Shown here one piece after another: positions 1 through 12,441 of a DNA stretch of 64,000 bases (the first letter of the stretch is position 1; each line of letters opens with the position of its first letter). Under the pieces are notes generated by a model that saw only the letters and a list, made by a program, of their open reading frames with translations, was not told the origin of the DNA and made no database searches. The stretch is from Polyodon spathula (lineage: Eukaryota; Chordata; Actinopteri; Acipenseriformes; Polyodontidae), in assembly GCF_017654505.1 (NCBI RefSeq), contig NC_054539.1, forward strand, positions 72,334,413 through 72,398,412, given 5' to 3'. Made by a program: the position numbers and the translations under genes.

Positions 1-360
1 GTGGCGCTCAATTGGCCGACCGCTGCTCAGGGGGAGGAAGGGCTAGGTCAGCCAGGGTGTCCTCAGCTCACCGCGCACCAGCGACCCCTGTAGTCTGGCC
101 GGGCATCTGCAGCCTTGCCTGTAAGCTGCGTTGTCCGCCGACGCAGTAGCTCTGAGGTGGCTGCATGGTTGGTCTGAAGTGTGTAAAGAAGTGGTCGGCT
201 GACGACACACGCTTCGGAGGACAGCGTGTGTTCGTCTGCGCTGCTTCCGAGTCAGCGCAGGGGAGGTTGCGGTGAGCTGAGCCTAAAAATAATTGGTCAC
301 TACTAAATTGGGGAGAAAATAATAAAAAATAATAATTGGCAACAACTAAATAAAAAAAAT
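1..360 (+). mobile_element. Long tRNA-derived SINE, copy 1 (head outside window)
   Basis: The stretch matches, block by block, the reverse complement of the copy at 33588-34068. Shared blocks include the run around 'gacccctgtagtctggccgg', the 'gtgtgtaaagaagcgg'-type block and the 'aaattggggagaaaataat' tail. The tRNA-like head with the B box seen in copy 2 would lie left of base 1. The tail ends in an A/T-rich stretch near 345-370. The open frame on the opposite strand here is a by-product of the GC-rich SINE, not a gene. Confidence 0.85.
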
Positions 361-3300
361 AATAAAAAAAGTAAGGAAGGATGTAAGTCCCAGTTTTTAA
401 ACAACTGGGGTACAACAATGAGGGCAAGAGAGGGGCTGTTGTCTGGCCTTTACTAGTGTAGTCCCAGTGTTGTTGAACCCCTAGCAATGCGCTACTCTTT
501 GTTATTATTATAACCCCCTATGGATGGAATGCCTTGCGAAGGGGATATTGTGGAGACGGTCATTCAGCTTCACACTTTACAATTTTCCACATACCTGGAG
601 AACAACTTATCCTATTGTGATGAAAATTTGGAATTGTTTTAATATTTACCATAAATTCTTGACTATCTGGTTCTGAGGATATAGGGCAGTGTCTGTGACT
701 GTCCATCCTTTTTCCATATATCTGGAGAATCTAATATCAAATTGTAATTAGTCATTACGGGTCTAATTCTTAATGTATACTTTACATACTGTTAATATAT
801 GCTATGGTCTAATTGTTAGTTCACAGCTTAGATGGAGGATGTATGCTACTGATATACTTGTTTTGCTTTGTGTGCGATTATATTATGTGAGTGTGCATGT
901 CTTAAACACACTGAATGCATTTGCAACAATGAAATGCTTAACTTTAATATGGTTTACTGTTTGCTTTTTTAGTTATCGTTGTTTTTTAAACAAGCATGTC
1001 AGTGACATTCATTCCTCTGTCATTGCTAGTAATACACACATGGAGCTTTCTGTAATGTGACAAAGTAGATCACCCTAACCTAAATACACTGTATGCACAT
1101 GCAAAATACTGTCACAGATTGTAATAAACTCAATAACTAGTTTAATCACAATTGGACATATGGTTATCTAAATATAACAATGAATGAGACAGAGAAGCCA
1201 TATACCCCTGATTTATTAAACTGTTTTGCTGATGTAGTCCCCTAGCATGTTTTAATCACTATAGGACAAGCAGTTCCAGATACATGCAAAACTGTCAAGA
1301 GTCACCACTGTGCTTCCCGTTGGGGATATGCACCCCCAGTGGAGGATAATTAATCGCACAGAGATTTCTCTCAGACTGTTCTGGTAACAGTTTCCTTGGC
1401 AACAAGGAGGCTGCAAAGTAGAATGCAAGGTTGTGATCTTTATTGGATGCATATCTGCCCAAAAGCAGTTACTACAAAACTGCCACATTAATAAATGCAG
1501 GGAATAATTGCACATTGTTTTCCTTCCTTGGCTTATTTATTGGTCAAAGCTGCATTTAGTTTGTATTATGTCTCTCCAAGTATTATTGAATGAGCACTAG
1601 GGTTAGTGGAAAAGAAAAAGGGTGGAGAGTAGAATATTAATATGGGTGAAATTTGTATGTTTAGTAGTAAGTAACACTTCCTCTGGCATGTTTGGCCAGA
1701 CTGACACTCCAGTCAGTAAGCAAGAGAAACCAACATTTACCAGCAGCAATTTATTTATTTATTTTTTAGTTTGTTTCTACATTGTGACTTGCATTGTGCC
1801 TTATCTGTATAGAGAGGCTGAATGGCTCCTCGCACTAGTGTGTTGAAATCTCAGCTGGTGCAGAAATTGTTATTCCAATGTGCACAGCAATGTTGGAGAA
1901 AGAAGAAAGGGAATGTCTGTTATACTTGTCCTTGAACACATGTTTGTAAGGCTCTTTTACTCACTCAATAGTTACCATACCATTGTATAGTAATGCAATG
2001 GTATAAACTTCTTCCATGTGCCTCATCAGTCGTGGGCCACGCACTCAGGTGCATGAACTAAGAAACAGGAATCCAATAAGTCACCTAGTTGCCCAATTAG
2101 TACATTTCAGCAAGTTTTATTTATTTTTGTCCAATGTGACCCAAACATTTCACATAAAGAACACTGTAGATCTTGAAACCTAAATACCCAGGCAGCCATT
2201 TACACAGTGGGTGTAGTGACAGGAATGCTCATAAGATACTGTGTGTAAAAATATCTTTAACAACATACTGTTTTATCTAGAATGAGGAAAATGTTAATTT
2301 GACAAAAAGCTTACATTCTGTACTGTCTGCTTCTCTTGTGACCTAGACATTCTGTCCTAGTGCTGCAGTGCATCATTGGCATGAAACATCTTGCAGTATA
2401 GTATATCTTAAGAAAGCATGTGTGCTATTTTGAGGAGATACCAAAAAACTGGGTTACAGTAACCTTGATTTTTAAAGAGTAAGCTGTTACAAAAAAAAAA
2501 AAAAAAAAAGAAAAAAACGTCGCTGTTTTTAATAGGCCATCCTCACTTGGCTTATTGCCGCAAACTGAACTCTGTGGTATCATATATATAGAAGAAAGAA
2601 GCCATGTCTAAATGATATATATATATATATATATATATATTATGCATATATATCTATATATATATTATATATATATATATCAATCTCTCTGCTGGGCAGT
2701 ACAGCGCAATCATATTGTGAACAAAGCACTTTGATGGGATATCAGTTGTTTTGTGTAGAGGAAATGCTTCTGACTGTGTCTGTCAGTCTTTTTCTGTCGC
2801 TGTTCAGTGGGCCATAGTGATTCTTTGATGTACACATCCTAATTAAGGGATTCATGCAACATATTGGCTGGGGGTGAGTCATGCTTTAGAACAGTATAGC
2901 AGGAGAGAGAATGAGCTTAAAGGATGCCTTCTTGTGCTCCTCTCCAGCTCAGTCACTGTGCTGAAATTGTTTCCTATTGTCCAGAATTTGTATTTTTTAT
3001 TTTTTTTTAGTGTAGTGAAAGTATAATAAAGTCATTGTTACAGACCAAGCTGTTTGTGGTGACACACAGGATAAGGCAGGCAGTAGCGTTTTAAACAGGA
3101 CTGAGTTAGCTACAGAATCTTTGTTGGTTGGATCTTGTTGCTAGGTGCAAAACCTACTCCACATGCAGTGTTATCTCTCCTGGAGCAAGAAACCGGGAGA
3201 TGCCTTTTCTGGTTACTATGGTTTCAGTAGATGGCTTTCTGTCTAAGGAGAGAAACAATTACACTTCATTTTTAAGCAGCACTTAAATCACTTGGAATAG

Positions 3301-3751
3301 TTTTGTAGTTTAATGAATACTGTACGGTATGCAAGAATCCTTGTGAATACCTTAATATTTCTTCTTTTTTTTTCGTATTCTTCTAATATTGCTTAAATAG
3401 CCCCATTGCCTAGACAATGTAATAAACTCTAGGTTAAAGCTGGATGGTCTCACTGAAGAGCTTGCCAGATTAAATGCAAAAGAGCCCTATGGGATGACTT
3501 CCGTGAAATTGTAGGTCATTGAAACAAAGTTTAAACCAAAAGAACAGTTTGTGCACATTGTGGCTCATTATGAAAAAAAGAGGAAAGGAACTATGAACTA
3601 AACATGCTGCTTTTTAAATTTTGCAGCATGTAAATATTAAATCTGTAGTTTTAATATTAAACTCCCCTGCCCCATGTCCACACATGGCCCTTTATTTACA
3701 CCTCTCTTTTTACAGACGGGAATATTTATAAAATGTTTTTCGACAAACTGC
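361..3751. other. Gene-free AT-rich stretch
   Basis: No coding exon, RNA gene or full transposon was recognised. Contents are short A runs (about 2490-2508) and a (TA)n array. Open frames are short, show no family resemblance and look like chance. Confidence 0.6.
2614..2680. repeat. (TA)n microsatellite
   Basis: Interrupted TA dinucleotide array with TATGCA and TATCTA interruptions, read directly. Confidence 0.95.
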
Positions 3752-4915
3752 TTATGCATTAGGGCTGCAACTAAGAGTACATTTTGACCTTCGAAGGTTC
3801 GGAACACATTAACGAAAGGAAGGTTCGAACCTTCGATGGTACTTATTTGCATAATTTAATAGTAATGTCATCATAGCTACTTCTTTAAATTTGATTGAAA
3901 ATCCTATTATTTTATGGGTAATCCATATACATGGAATAAAACGTTCATATGTAATTTAAAAATACGTTATATAGAACAGTAATCGTGTTTTTATAATTCA
4001 AATAAAAATACACATGGTTTATTTACATGTAATTGATGCTGCATGCAGTTGATTTAGGAAAAAAAAAAAAAAAAAACTTAATTTAACAGTCAACATTTGA
4101 AGGAGGTTATCAGTCACAGTCACATTTTTCTACGACTACTACTAATAATAATAATAATATGAATTTACAATTCTCAAGTGACCCCAGAGATTGGATGTGC
4201 CTCCATGATACATCAACAAACGCTTGCACAGTTTGCATTCAACTTTTTTTGGTCGTCTGGGCATTTAACAACAAAAAAAAAAAACCCTAAACAGCAGAAG
4301 GGTTTCGAGACACTTCTTTCAATACAGTTTACCCTGTACAGCGCTTTGCTGTCGAGATGTTGAATGAAGAAAGTTGCCTCTGGTTAACACAATCTGGAGG
4401 AGGGAGAGACGGACGGTGCTCAGTTTTTTCGAAATTAAAATTATTAGTATTAGCGTATATTTTTTATGTTTCAAACATATTCTACCATAGCATGTCTCTT
4501 ACACTGTCCTGTACACAAGTTATTCAGTACATATTTTGCTGAAGCAATACATCTGCTATAGGTACCCCGCCGCACGCCCCCCATGCTTTGGCATAATAAT
4601 ATAACCAGCTTCATACAGGACAGTGGCGCCATATAGAGTTGCTATGTATAACGATTTGGTAGCGGATTTTAATACAACAACTTTTGTATAAGTAATATGC
4701 ATTATACAATTCAAAAGATAGAATTTTGCATATGATTGACATTAAGTTTGTGATTTATAGTATTCACACATTGTCAAATGATTTCTGTTAACAGAAAAAA
4801 AAACAAACAAAAAAAAAAACAAATACAGTGCATGATTGCCGTCTGACGAAGGTTGAAAACAATCTTCGAATTCCTGGCTAGCGAACAAACCTTCTAGTAC
4901 AGCCCAATTATGCAT
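3752..4915 (-). mobile_element. Non-autonomous hAT element with perfect 8-bp target duplication
   Basis: TTATGCAT occurs at 3752-3759 and again at 4908-4915, directly flanking a 1148-bp body (3760-4907). The body begins TAGGGCTG and ends CAGCCCAA, near-inverted ends of the hAT type. Subterminal sequence contains palindromic CCTTCGAAGG-like motifs on the left and related CTTCGAA motifs on the right. An 8-bp duplication is the hAT superfamily hallmark. Only a BED-finger scrap of coding sequence remains, on the minus strand, so the copy is an internally deleted derivative. Confidence 0.85.
4161..4262 (-). pseudogene. BED zinc-finger remnant of hAT transposase
   Basis: On the minus strand one frame reads C-K-L-C, then GGTSNL, then GHLR, the layout of an N-terminal BED finger in hAT transposases (Cx2C...SNLxxHL). 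The final zinc-ligand His appears replaced by Asn (HLRIVN). It starts with an ATG at 4262 (MPRRPKKVEC) and soon runs out of frame. It lies inside the hAT element 3760-4907, which fixes that element's coding direction as minus. Confidence 0.65.
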
Positions 4916-6153
4916 AAACTGTTCGTGTCTACTTTGTTATTCAAATGATAGTGTATATTTTAAGAACAAACAACAGTTAATATTGTTTGGGATGTGCTGT
5001 GAGTCAAACCATCCACCTCTGGTTGCCTTTTGGTTTTTATTGGTAAAATAGTTGGTTTTTCAGGAGCAGCATTATAACAGGTGCATAGTAGAAAGGAAAC
5101 CCTGGCTGATGTATTTTCTTTGTCATTGGAAATCAAAGCATGTTTTGTCAATGGTTTTTATTGTTGTGCTGCTTTCATCTTTGAGGAGGGAATTTTATGA
5201 GACACCTGCTATTGTGCTTGTCCTACATCCTTTTTATTTAAAGGAAACAAATATGTGTAATTTCTAATGTTTTCACTCAAGAATGTTTCATTGGAACTGA
5301 AACATTCTGACCGTCAATATAGCAGATATTTTGTTGCGGTAGATTTCATGTATTATCCCTTTAAATATGTAAGAGTGTATGAATAGTCTACTTGCTGTAT
5401 AATATAGTATGTTGTACTTCTTTAATTGTCTAGACAAACCAGTTATTTTAAATTCCAGCACGCGCCTTTAAGCAATGGAGATTGCCTTTGACAAGCAATT
5501 AATTTACAATTTGCTGGGCAAGACTTCCATTCCTCTGTCATTTCTCAAAAGTAGCATTTTGTTTTTTTTAAGAACTGCGTTCGATCACTCCCCTAGAGCT
5601 TTCCAGACAGACAATCGGCAATATTTTATTCTTTCTGAATTGTCTGATTGTATACTACATTGGCACGAGTGATGCAGTAACCCTGTATTTAGCTTATTTA
5701 TTAAAGTTTTAAAAAAAACTTTACGTGTGTAATAGTGTTTTCCCTTGTCTGCACAAATGCAGTTCTGTTTTTTTTTTTGGTTTTACTGAAAACGGATTGG
5801 ATGTCAAAAACAGCTGAAAAGATTGGCCATCTGGTTCCTTGTTTCTGATTGTTCAAAAAATGTAGAGTCCAAAAGGATCCAAGTGATTCAGCATCAAGAG
5901 CATGACTAGGTAATCAATTCCATACACCCACTACTCTTGTGTATGAAGATGTGTCTCCACTGTCCTGAGAATATCAAGTTCCCCCTAATACTTCTTTGTT
6001 CTGGGCTAAATATATTCAGTTATTTCAGCATCTCTTCATAGCTCAGTCCTTTAAGTCCCATGGTTTATACGGTTGCTCTTTGTAGGACTCTTCACAACCA
6101 CAATGCCCTTTTGGTACTGCGATGACCAGTGCCAATTGAGGAAAGCTTTAGGG
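4916..6153. other. Gene-free stretch between two hAT elements
   Basis: AT-rich single-copy-looking DNA. No coding exon or recognisable element seen. Confidence 0.5.
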
Positions 6154-6205
6154 CAGCAGTTCTCAATCAAGGAACCAACATTCCAGGGGGGGTGCAGTGA
6201 ATGTT

Positions 6206-6240
<35 letters not shown>

Positions 6241-7330
6241 TAATAATAATAATAATAAAAATAAATTACAAAAATAACAATTTTGAAAACTTTAAATGTA
6301 CTTTTTACAGATTCACACCAATTAGTAGTATTATTATTTATTTTTATTTATTTGTTTACCGCGCTTAAAGCATCAGCACCAGCCACTTTGCACACTGTTC
6401 TGTACACAAAATGGATCGCTTTGTGGTGTGTGAAAAAAGGCAGAGCGATTGTGTAGTTTCATCCTCATCATCCAAAAAACAAAAATATGTTGAAGGAATT
6501 TGGATTTACCTTTGCTGGAACTGCAGGAGAACCACGTCCTCAGTGTGTTATCTGTGGTGAAGTACTGGTTAATGACAGCTTGAAGCCTTGAAAACTAAGA
6601 CGACATTTGGAGACTTGACATCATGGACTGAAGGATAAGCCGCTCTACTTTTTCAGAAGAAAACTTAAATCAGCAAAAGGGAGCTATAAGCAAGCGTTTC
6701 ACTGTGTCTGCCAAGTGTGTCAAAGCTTCTTATGCTGTGTCATACCACATTCCTAAACTTTGCAATCCACACACCATAGCTGAGACATTGATTTTCCTGG
6801 CAGCAAAGGGCATTTGTTCCATTATGTTTGGGGAAAGCTTTGCCGTGTAGATTGGTGAAATTCCATTGTCAAATGATACAGTGAATTGCTGAATTCCAGA
6901 ACTTGCCAGTGACGTGAAAAATCAACTGGTTAACTACATCAAGATGAGCACATTTTATGCCATACAACTTGACGAGACAACGGATATCGCTGGAGCTGCA
7001 CAACTGCTTGTTTACATCGGATTTGTACATGAAGAGACACTTCTGGAGGAATTTCTTTTTTGCAGACCTCCTTCCAACTCACATATGGTGAACAGATATT
7101 TGCAATGTTAGATTATTTCGTTTGTGAAGAAGGTATGCATTGGGATCAGTGCATTGGGATTTGCAGTGATGGTGCTCCACCCATGACGGGGAAGCAGAGT
7201 GGTTTAGGCACCGGAGTTCAGCAAGCGGCCCCCGGTGCTAAATGATACAGAGAAGCCTTGGCCGTGAATAAAATGCCTGAGCCATGAAGTCTGTTATGCA
7301 GAAATCACAACTTTCTTTAACATTCCTTGT
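6154..7330 (+). pseudogene. Decayed hAT (ZBED5/SCAND3-like) transposase and left end
   Basis: The left end 'cagcagttctcaatcaagg' at 6154 resembles the CAGTGGTTCTCAA terminus of Charlie-type hAT elements. An (AAT)n array follows at about 6207-6257. The coding remnant starts at ATG 6411 (MDRFVV), shifts frame near 6490, then reads a BED finger (QCVICGEVL ... RRHLET) with in-frame stops where Ser and Lys are expected. It continues through FYAIQLDETTDI, the usual site of the first catalytic Asp, to CSDGAPPMTG near 7165-7190. Several stops and shifts make it non-functional. No right terminus was found, so it is truncated. Domesticated relatives (ZBED5, FAM200) exist, but the breaks argue against that here. 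Confidence 0.8.
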
Positions 7331-9243
7331 GGGGAAAAAAACAAACTTTTATAGAAACTTGGCCTAAAAGGAGTGTGGTGGTCATTGATCAGCAACAGTC
7401 CTTGCAGCAATAGTTCAACAATATCCTTCATGTTTAATTAGTGTGTAAGATATATGACATCCCCAAAGCAAATCTAAATAAATGACTGCTGTATTACGAA
7501 CACATCACATCGCCTATTTGTTGATGGTGTTTTGAGTGCTTGATTTGATTTCATGATGTCATACTGTTTCCTCATAGACATGTTATAGGTGGATATGTAA
7601 TTCAGTGAGGGGAGTAATTGGCAATGCAAACAGAGGTTTACATAGGTGCATGAGAGGTTTACATAGGTACATCCCACGTTGTGTGTATTCCTGCTATGTT
7701 ATTCTTTCTGGTCCTTTGGCCTGGATAAACCTGCCACTCAATCACTAACTCCCAGACCACAGCTACCACTGCAAATCAATACATCCAGTTGTCGTCCTTG
7801 TCGTAACCTCCTTATGATTTATTTGTGAAGAGCATTTGTTGTAAAGCACCTTTTGGAATGAATGGGTTCTATTTAGTTATGTGCAAGTGATTGTAAAGGA
7901 AGCCATTGCAAGTACTGTATGCTAAAAATATATACTGTCAAACCAGTAGGGCAACGCACAGCAGAAATAGTAATCGGCATGCAGCAGTCTACTCCTATTC
8001 GTTTATCTGCAAATCAAGGTCCATATTGAAAAGACTGCAGGCTGCAGATCCCCAGTCTAAAAATGAGTTTTACTATGAAGGAATAAGAAGCAAGAGAATA
8101 AGAGCAATTCAGCTATTCACACATTTTTCTTCTGTGTTTGCAACAAAAAAATGTATATGTTTCCACTTTTTTATTTCTAGTTCACAGCCAAGTGCTTGAG
8201 CGTGAACTTCAGAGTAGAAATATTTAGAACAAAAAAACGTTTCATTATCTACCTTAGAACATTATGTTTTCTATGTTTAAAATTAAAAACAAAAATATAA
8301 ATAAATAAGTGGACTGAACCAATAGCCTTTTCAGTAGACAAGTAGAAGTCATGTTAATCACAAAGACTAGTTTATTGAACAGTGTAATATTTGTGGCACT
8401 TTGTGGCTTTACTTGTTGCAGAGATCTCAGTTGCATTGCCAGCATCTTAGTAGTACCGTCTGTAAACATGTCACCAAAGCCACGACTCGGAAAGAGATTC
8501 AGAAGATGGGGAGTATGTCAGTCTCAGCAGCAGTTACTGTCTGCAGTCATTAGTGAGAAACATATTTTCTATTTAAAATAGCATATTGCTGGCTGTTCTG
8601 CTACCCATTCTCACACAAATGATACAATATGATGCTGTACTTTCTTCTGCATGCTCTATATTTCTTAGCAATGCACTGAAGGGTGTTATTTACAGATGTT
8701 TAAATCATGAGTGTTTTTCCAAGTCTGTTTAGATGCCGTGAAGCTGATATTCATGAAACTGGTTTTGACTGATTTGCTAAACAAGCCAGCAACATCAGAC
8801 TTCTTTGAAATAAAATTAAGCAGACTTTTTATTTAGATAACTCATAAGCTAAAGCTTTGTGAATAAGGCTTATCAGGTGATTTAGCAAAGAATACGTGTA
8901 GGACTCACTTTACCCCAGTGAATTAACTACAAAACAAAGGATGCCAAATAACAGTTCGAGTTAGATGTCGTTTTGTTTATTCACGAAATAAATAGTACAT
9001 AAAGTTGACAACGCATTTTATTTCTTTTCTTTCCTTGCCATTGCCGTTTCTTCACAGTAAACATGAGGTTTACTTGTGCCTTTTTTGAACGTAACAAACA
9101 AACAAAGAAAAACAGAAATTTAACTTTTAACACTTCAAATAAAATAAACATGGAAATAGCATTGTAAAGTGAAGGGGGAAAAAACTCACCGTTTTGGTTC
9201 TCATTTATTACATTCCACAAAACAGTCACGAATAAACAAACAA

Positions 9244-9251
<8 letters not shown>
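7331..9251. other. Gene-free stretch
   Basis: No supported gene. Open frames of 67-97 codons have no recognisable family features. Confidence 0.5.
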
Positions 9252-9284
<33 letters not shown>

Positions 9285-9298
9285 TATATATATATATA
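9252..9298. repeat. (TA)n microsatellite
   Basis: TA array with one TAGA interruption. Confidence 0.95.
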
Positions 9299-10531
9299 AA
9301 ATCACTGCAGTACAGTTGGCACTGTATAAGCAAGGCATTTCAGAATGACATGCTTGGCTTTTTTCTGTCCCATGTGATTCTGACTCGCTCTAAAGCTTTT
9401 GTTTTCGAGATTAGAGACTATGTGTGCGCGCGCATAATCTGGTTTGTTTACAAAACAATTGTTTAACACTGCATGAGATGATAAACTGAAAATGCTGAGG
9501 ACACCATTTGTCATGACACCATATCTTTGCTATTCCCTTAAGAAGGAGTCGCAGTCATTAAGCATCTTATGTCTTCTGTAACAAGGTGCTTGTATGAATC
9601 ACTAGTGTTTCTATGGCCACAGACGCAAAAGCAATTACTTTTATCTCTAAGAATTTTTGCCTTACAAACTTTATACAATGCAGGTATAATATACACACTT
9701 GAGGGATTTGTTGGATGCCCTTGCCATTGTCCTCCTATTCAGAATGGCCTGGTTGTCATCTAAAAGGTTGTGTGGATTACTGTACTTTTTAATCTGAAGT
9801 ATGTTATTGTGATATACATATATGGGTTATTGATTTCTATTTGGATGTAGAGGCACCAGTATATCCCTTCCCATGCATGTAATCATACCTACCCACAATA
9901 CACTAATGACTGGGCTGCATGTACCCTGTTCACACGATACAGATGCTGGTAAAATTAGTTTGTGTTTAGAATGTACCGATAGGATAACACTTTCTTTTCT
10001 AACTCACTTTAACACCAGTACAAGACCGATACTGTTGCAATAGACCTGTCCACATTTAAGATGGTTTATATTGATACACTTGCATCAATATAATCTGATA
10101 TTCTGTATATTATACCACTTAACTCCACTGATTCTCTGTGGGGGACCTCCGTCATGCTATGTGCAAAGTGTTGAGATATATAGAGAGCTCAGGAGAAGAT
10201 TTTCTATTGACAGTCAATGGAGTGGTGTCAGATTGAGCTGCTTTGAGCTTATTTTATTGCTGTTTAATAATATAAAAAAAAAACTTGAAGTGTCTTTTAC
10301 TCTTGCCCAAATGTCTTGACAAAAAAAACATACCCCGTGGTAATGATGACATCGCGTAATCTGTACGGAAAATACATTTTTGTGAACGCCAGAGATGGCA
10401 CATGCTCAGAAAACAGATGCGTGTTTCACACAGTACTTGAGTAGGCGGGAGCAATTATAAAACTTTGGTATTGGCCGATTTATTGGTATTGGCCATCGGT
10501 TTCATTGTGTTTTTACTAGTGAAAATTGTAA

Positions 10532-10536
10532 ATATA

Positions 10537-10603
<67 letters not shown>

Positions 10604-10609
10604 TATATA
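10532..10609. repeat. (TA)n microsatellite
   Basis: Long TA array bordered by imperfect TAATATAATA and TATTATATG sequences. Confidence 0.95.
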
Positions 10610-10965
10610 CATTAATTAAACAAGCATGACCGAAGTAAAGAGTCAGTTTTCACTACAGGGAAATGCACCTTGTGTGATCATAAACACACAGTGAGTGTAA
10701 GGGAAGACTGTACAGTAACTGAATATGCCTCAAGAAGTTGATGAGTGTGTGTGGTCACATATCCCTGAATACCCATTTCAAAAGAGCTTGTGTAGTCTCA
10801 TCATTGACAATCATAGTGTGAAGAGGTAACCCATTGTGGACGCTGTTTCAAGGTTTGTTGTTGCTGAAAGAAACATTCAACCTCATGTTGAAGGTATTTG
10901 CCATTTAATTACATGAATCTGTTTGTTGGACGCAAGATGAATCCAGTTTAGTGGTTCCGTTGCAT

Positions 10966-10966
<1 letters not shown>

Positions 10967-11046
<80 letters not shown>
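10967..11046. repeat. (TA)n array at 3' end of LINE fragment
   Basis: TA array with one phase switch. It directly abuts the 3' side of the minus-strand LINE fragment, so it may be that element's simple-repeat tail or a site it integrated next to. Confidence 0.9.
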
Positions 11047-11050
<4 letters not shown>

Positions 11051-11595
11051 CAGGCAATAACAATGCAAAAAAATGCAAAACACATATATACAATATATAC
11101 AAAATAAATAGAAATAAAGGAAAATACAAAAAGATATATAAATAGGAATTTAAAGGCTGAATATGTGGGTTTTGAGAAGAGAACGGAAAGCAGTAAAAGA
11201 CTGAACAGTCCTGAGGTGAACTGATAGCTGGTTCCACCACAGGGGGACGATGGAAGACAAGGAGCGAGCATGGGAGGAAGGAGAGTGAAGAGAAGGCATA
11301 ACACATTGGCCAGTAGAGGATGAGCAGAGATGGCAAGAGAAAATATAAGGAGACACAAGGGATTTGAGATAGGAAAGGGCAGTATATGAATAGAGCAGTA
11401 GGCAGGAGCGAGGGTCTTAAATTGGATGTGAGCAGAGATAGGTAGCCAGTGGCGAGTGCAAAGCAGAGGGGAAGCGTGAGAGTAGAGAGGTTGGGAGAAT
11501 ACCAGACAAAGAGCAGAGTTTTGAAGAGGGTGACTAGCCGAAGCAGGGAGACCAGCGAGGAGAGTTATAATATTCCAATCTAGAAAGAACAACAT
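11047..11595 (-). mobile_element. L2-like LINE 3' fragment
   Basis: The minus strand, in shifting frames, shows the C-terminal signature of L2-type reverse transcriptase proteins: RHWLPISAHIQFKTL, then a region ending in WWNQLSVHLRTVQSF and FRSLLKTHIFSL. The usual family form is LHWLP..RI.FK.L ... LWN.LP..LR...S...F...LKTHLF. At least one frameshift separates the parts. It is strongly 5'-truncated, lacking the RT core and endonuclease. The 218-codon open frame on this strand is not a host gene. Confidence 0.7.
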
Positions 11596-11737
11596 CCCCA
11601 GCACTAAGATTTATAGTCTGAAGTGAAACAGTCTTTAAAATGAGTCACACTGACATGATATAAATATTCAGGCAATTATATGTTGATATTTAAATTCTGA
11701 TTTTCATGCACACGATCTTATCTGAAATATATTTTTC

Positions 11738-11815
11738 AATCAATCAATCTTTATTTTATATAGCACCTTTCATAGTGGAACACCATCACAAAGCGTTTTA
11801 CAAGATGATAACACA
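11738..11815. repeat. Short fish interspersed-repeat fragment
   Basis: The sequence 'tcaatctttattttatatag' followed by 'cacctttcatag' and 'caaagcgttttaca' resembles the widespread fish repeat 'TTTATTTATATAGCGCCTTTCATA...AAAGCGCTTTACA'. The parent family is not resolved from this fragment. Confidence 0.5.
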
Positions 11816-12251
11816 TGCTCGAATTCAGTGCTGGAAAATGCTGGAAAAACCCAAAATATCTAAATATGAATTGACATGTAGGAAGAGTACTTGTCTGATT
11901 CGTGTGTGTGTGTGTGTGTGTTCAGAATAATATGATGATCAATTTGTTGATGTGTTCAATGCTTTTTATATTTCCTCAGGAGCGTTTTAGTACCTGAAAG
12001 CAACAGTATGAGTAACAAGCTTCCCACTGTGAGCTGCCACATAGAAATTTATTTTCAAACTCTTGCCTTTTATCTTGTTCTGTATGCAGGGTCCAATTAG
12101 TCATCCTCAGTACTATAGAGATGTTTTTAAAAATTGTTTCTAAAAGTACAATACTAATATATCAAAAACTGTTTAACAGCTTATTAGGATTTTAAGTAGC
12201 TTGTGTGACTTAGGAATCGCCCTATCGTAACTGCTGTGTTCTTTATTTCAG

Positions 12252-12441
12252 AGGGTGACCCGCAGAAATGCCACCGGCAACCAATGAACTGGCAGCCTCC
12301 AAATGGACTCCTGCTCTGCCAGACCAGTGCAGTAACAATGATGCTTGCTGAAGGCATACTTGCAATCCTTCCTGCCTACCCTTGGCAAGAATGATTTATT
12401 CTGCTTAACTGCCCCCTGTTCAGGCCGGGGCCTCCATTGGT
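12252..12441 (+). promoter_or_regulatory. gpr63: GPR63 5' leader with splice acceptor and uORF
   Basis: A good 3' splice site (CTTTATTTCAG) ends at 12251, about 190 bases before the start codon, implying at least one upstream non-coding exon. The leader contains an upstream ATG at 12268 opening a 27-codon ORF that stops at 12349-12351, before the receptor ATG at 12442. Such a uORF would be expected to lower translation; this is inference only. Confidence 0.55.

Noticed and set aside
10948..11604. 218-codon minus frame as a host gene
   Set aside because: It consists of an L2-like LINE 3' fragment in shifting frames plus a TA array read as Ile-Tyr repeats.
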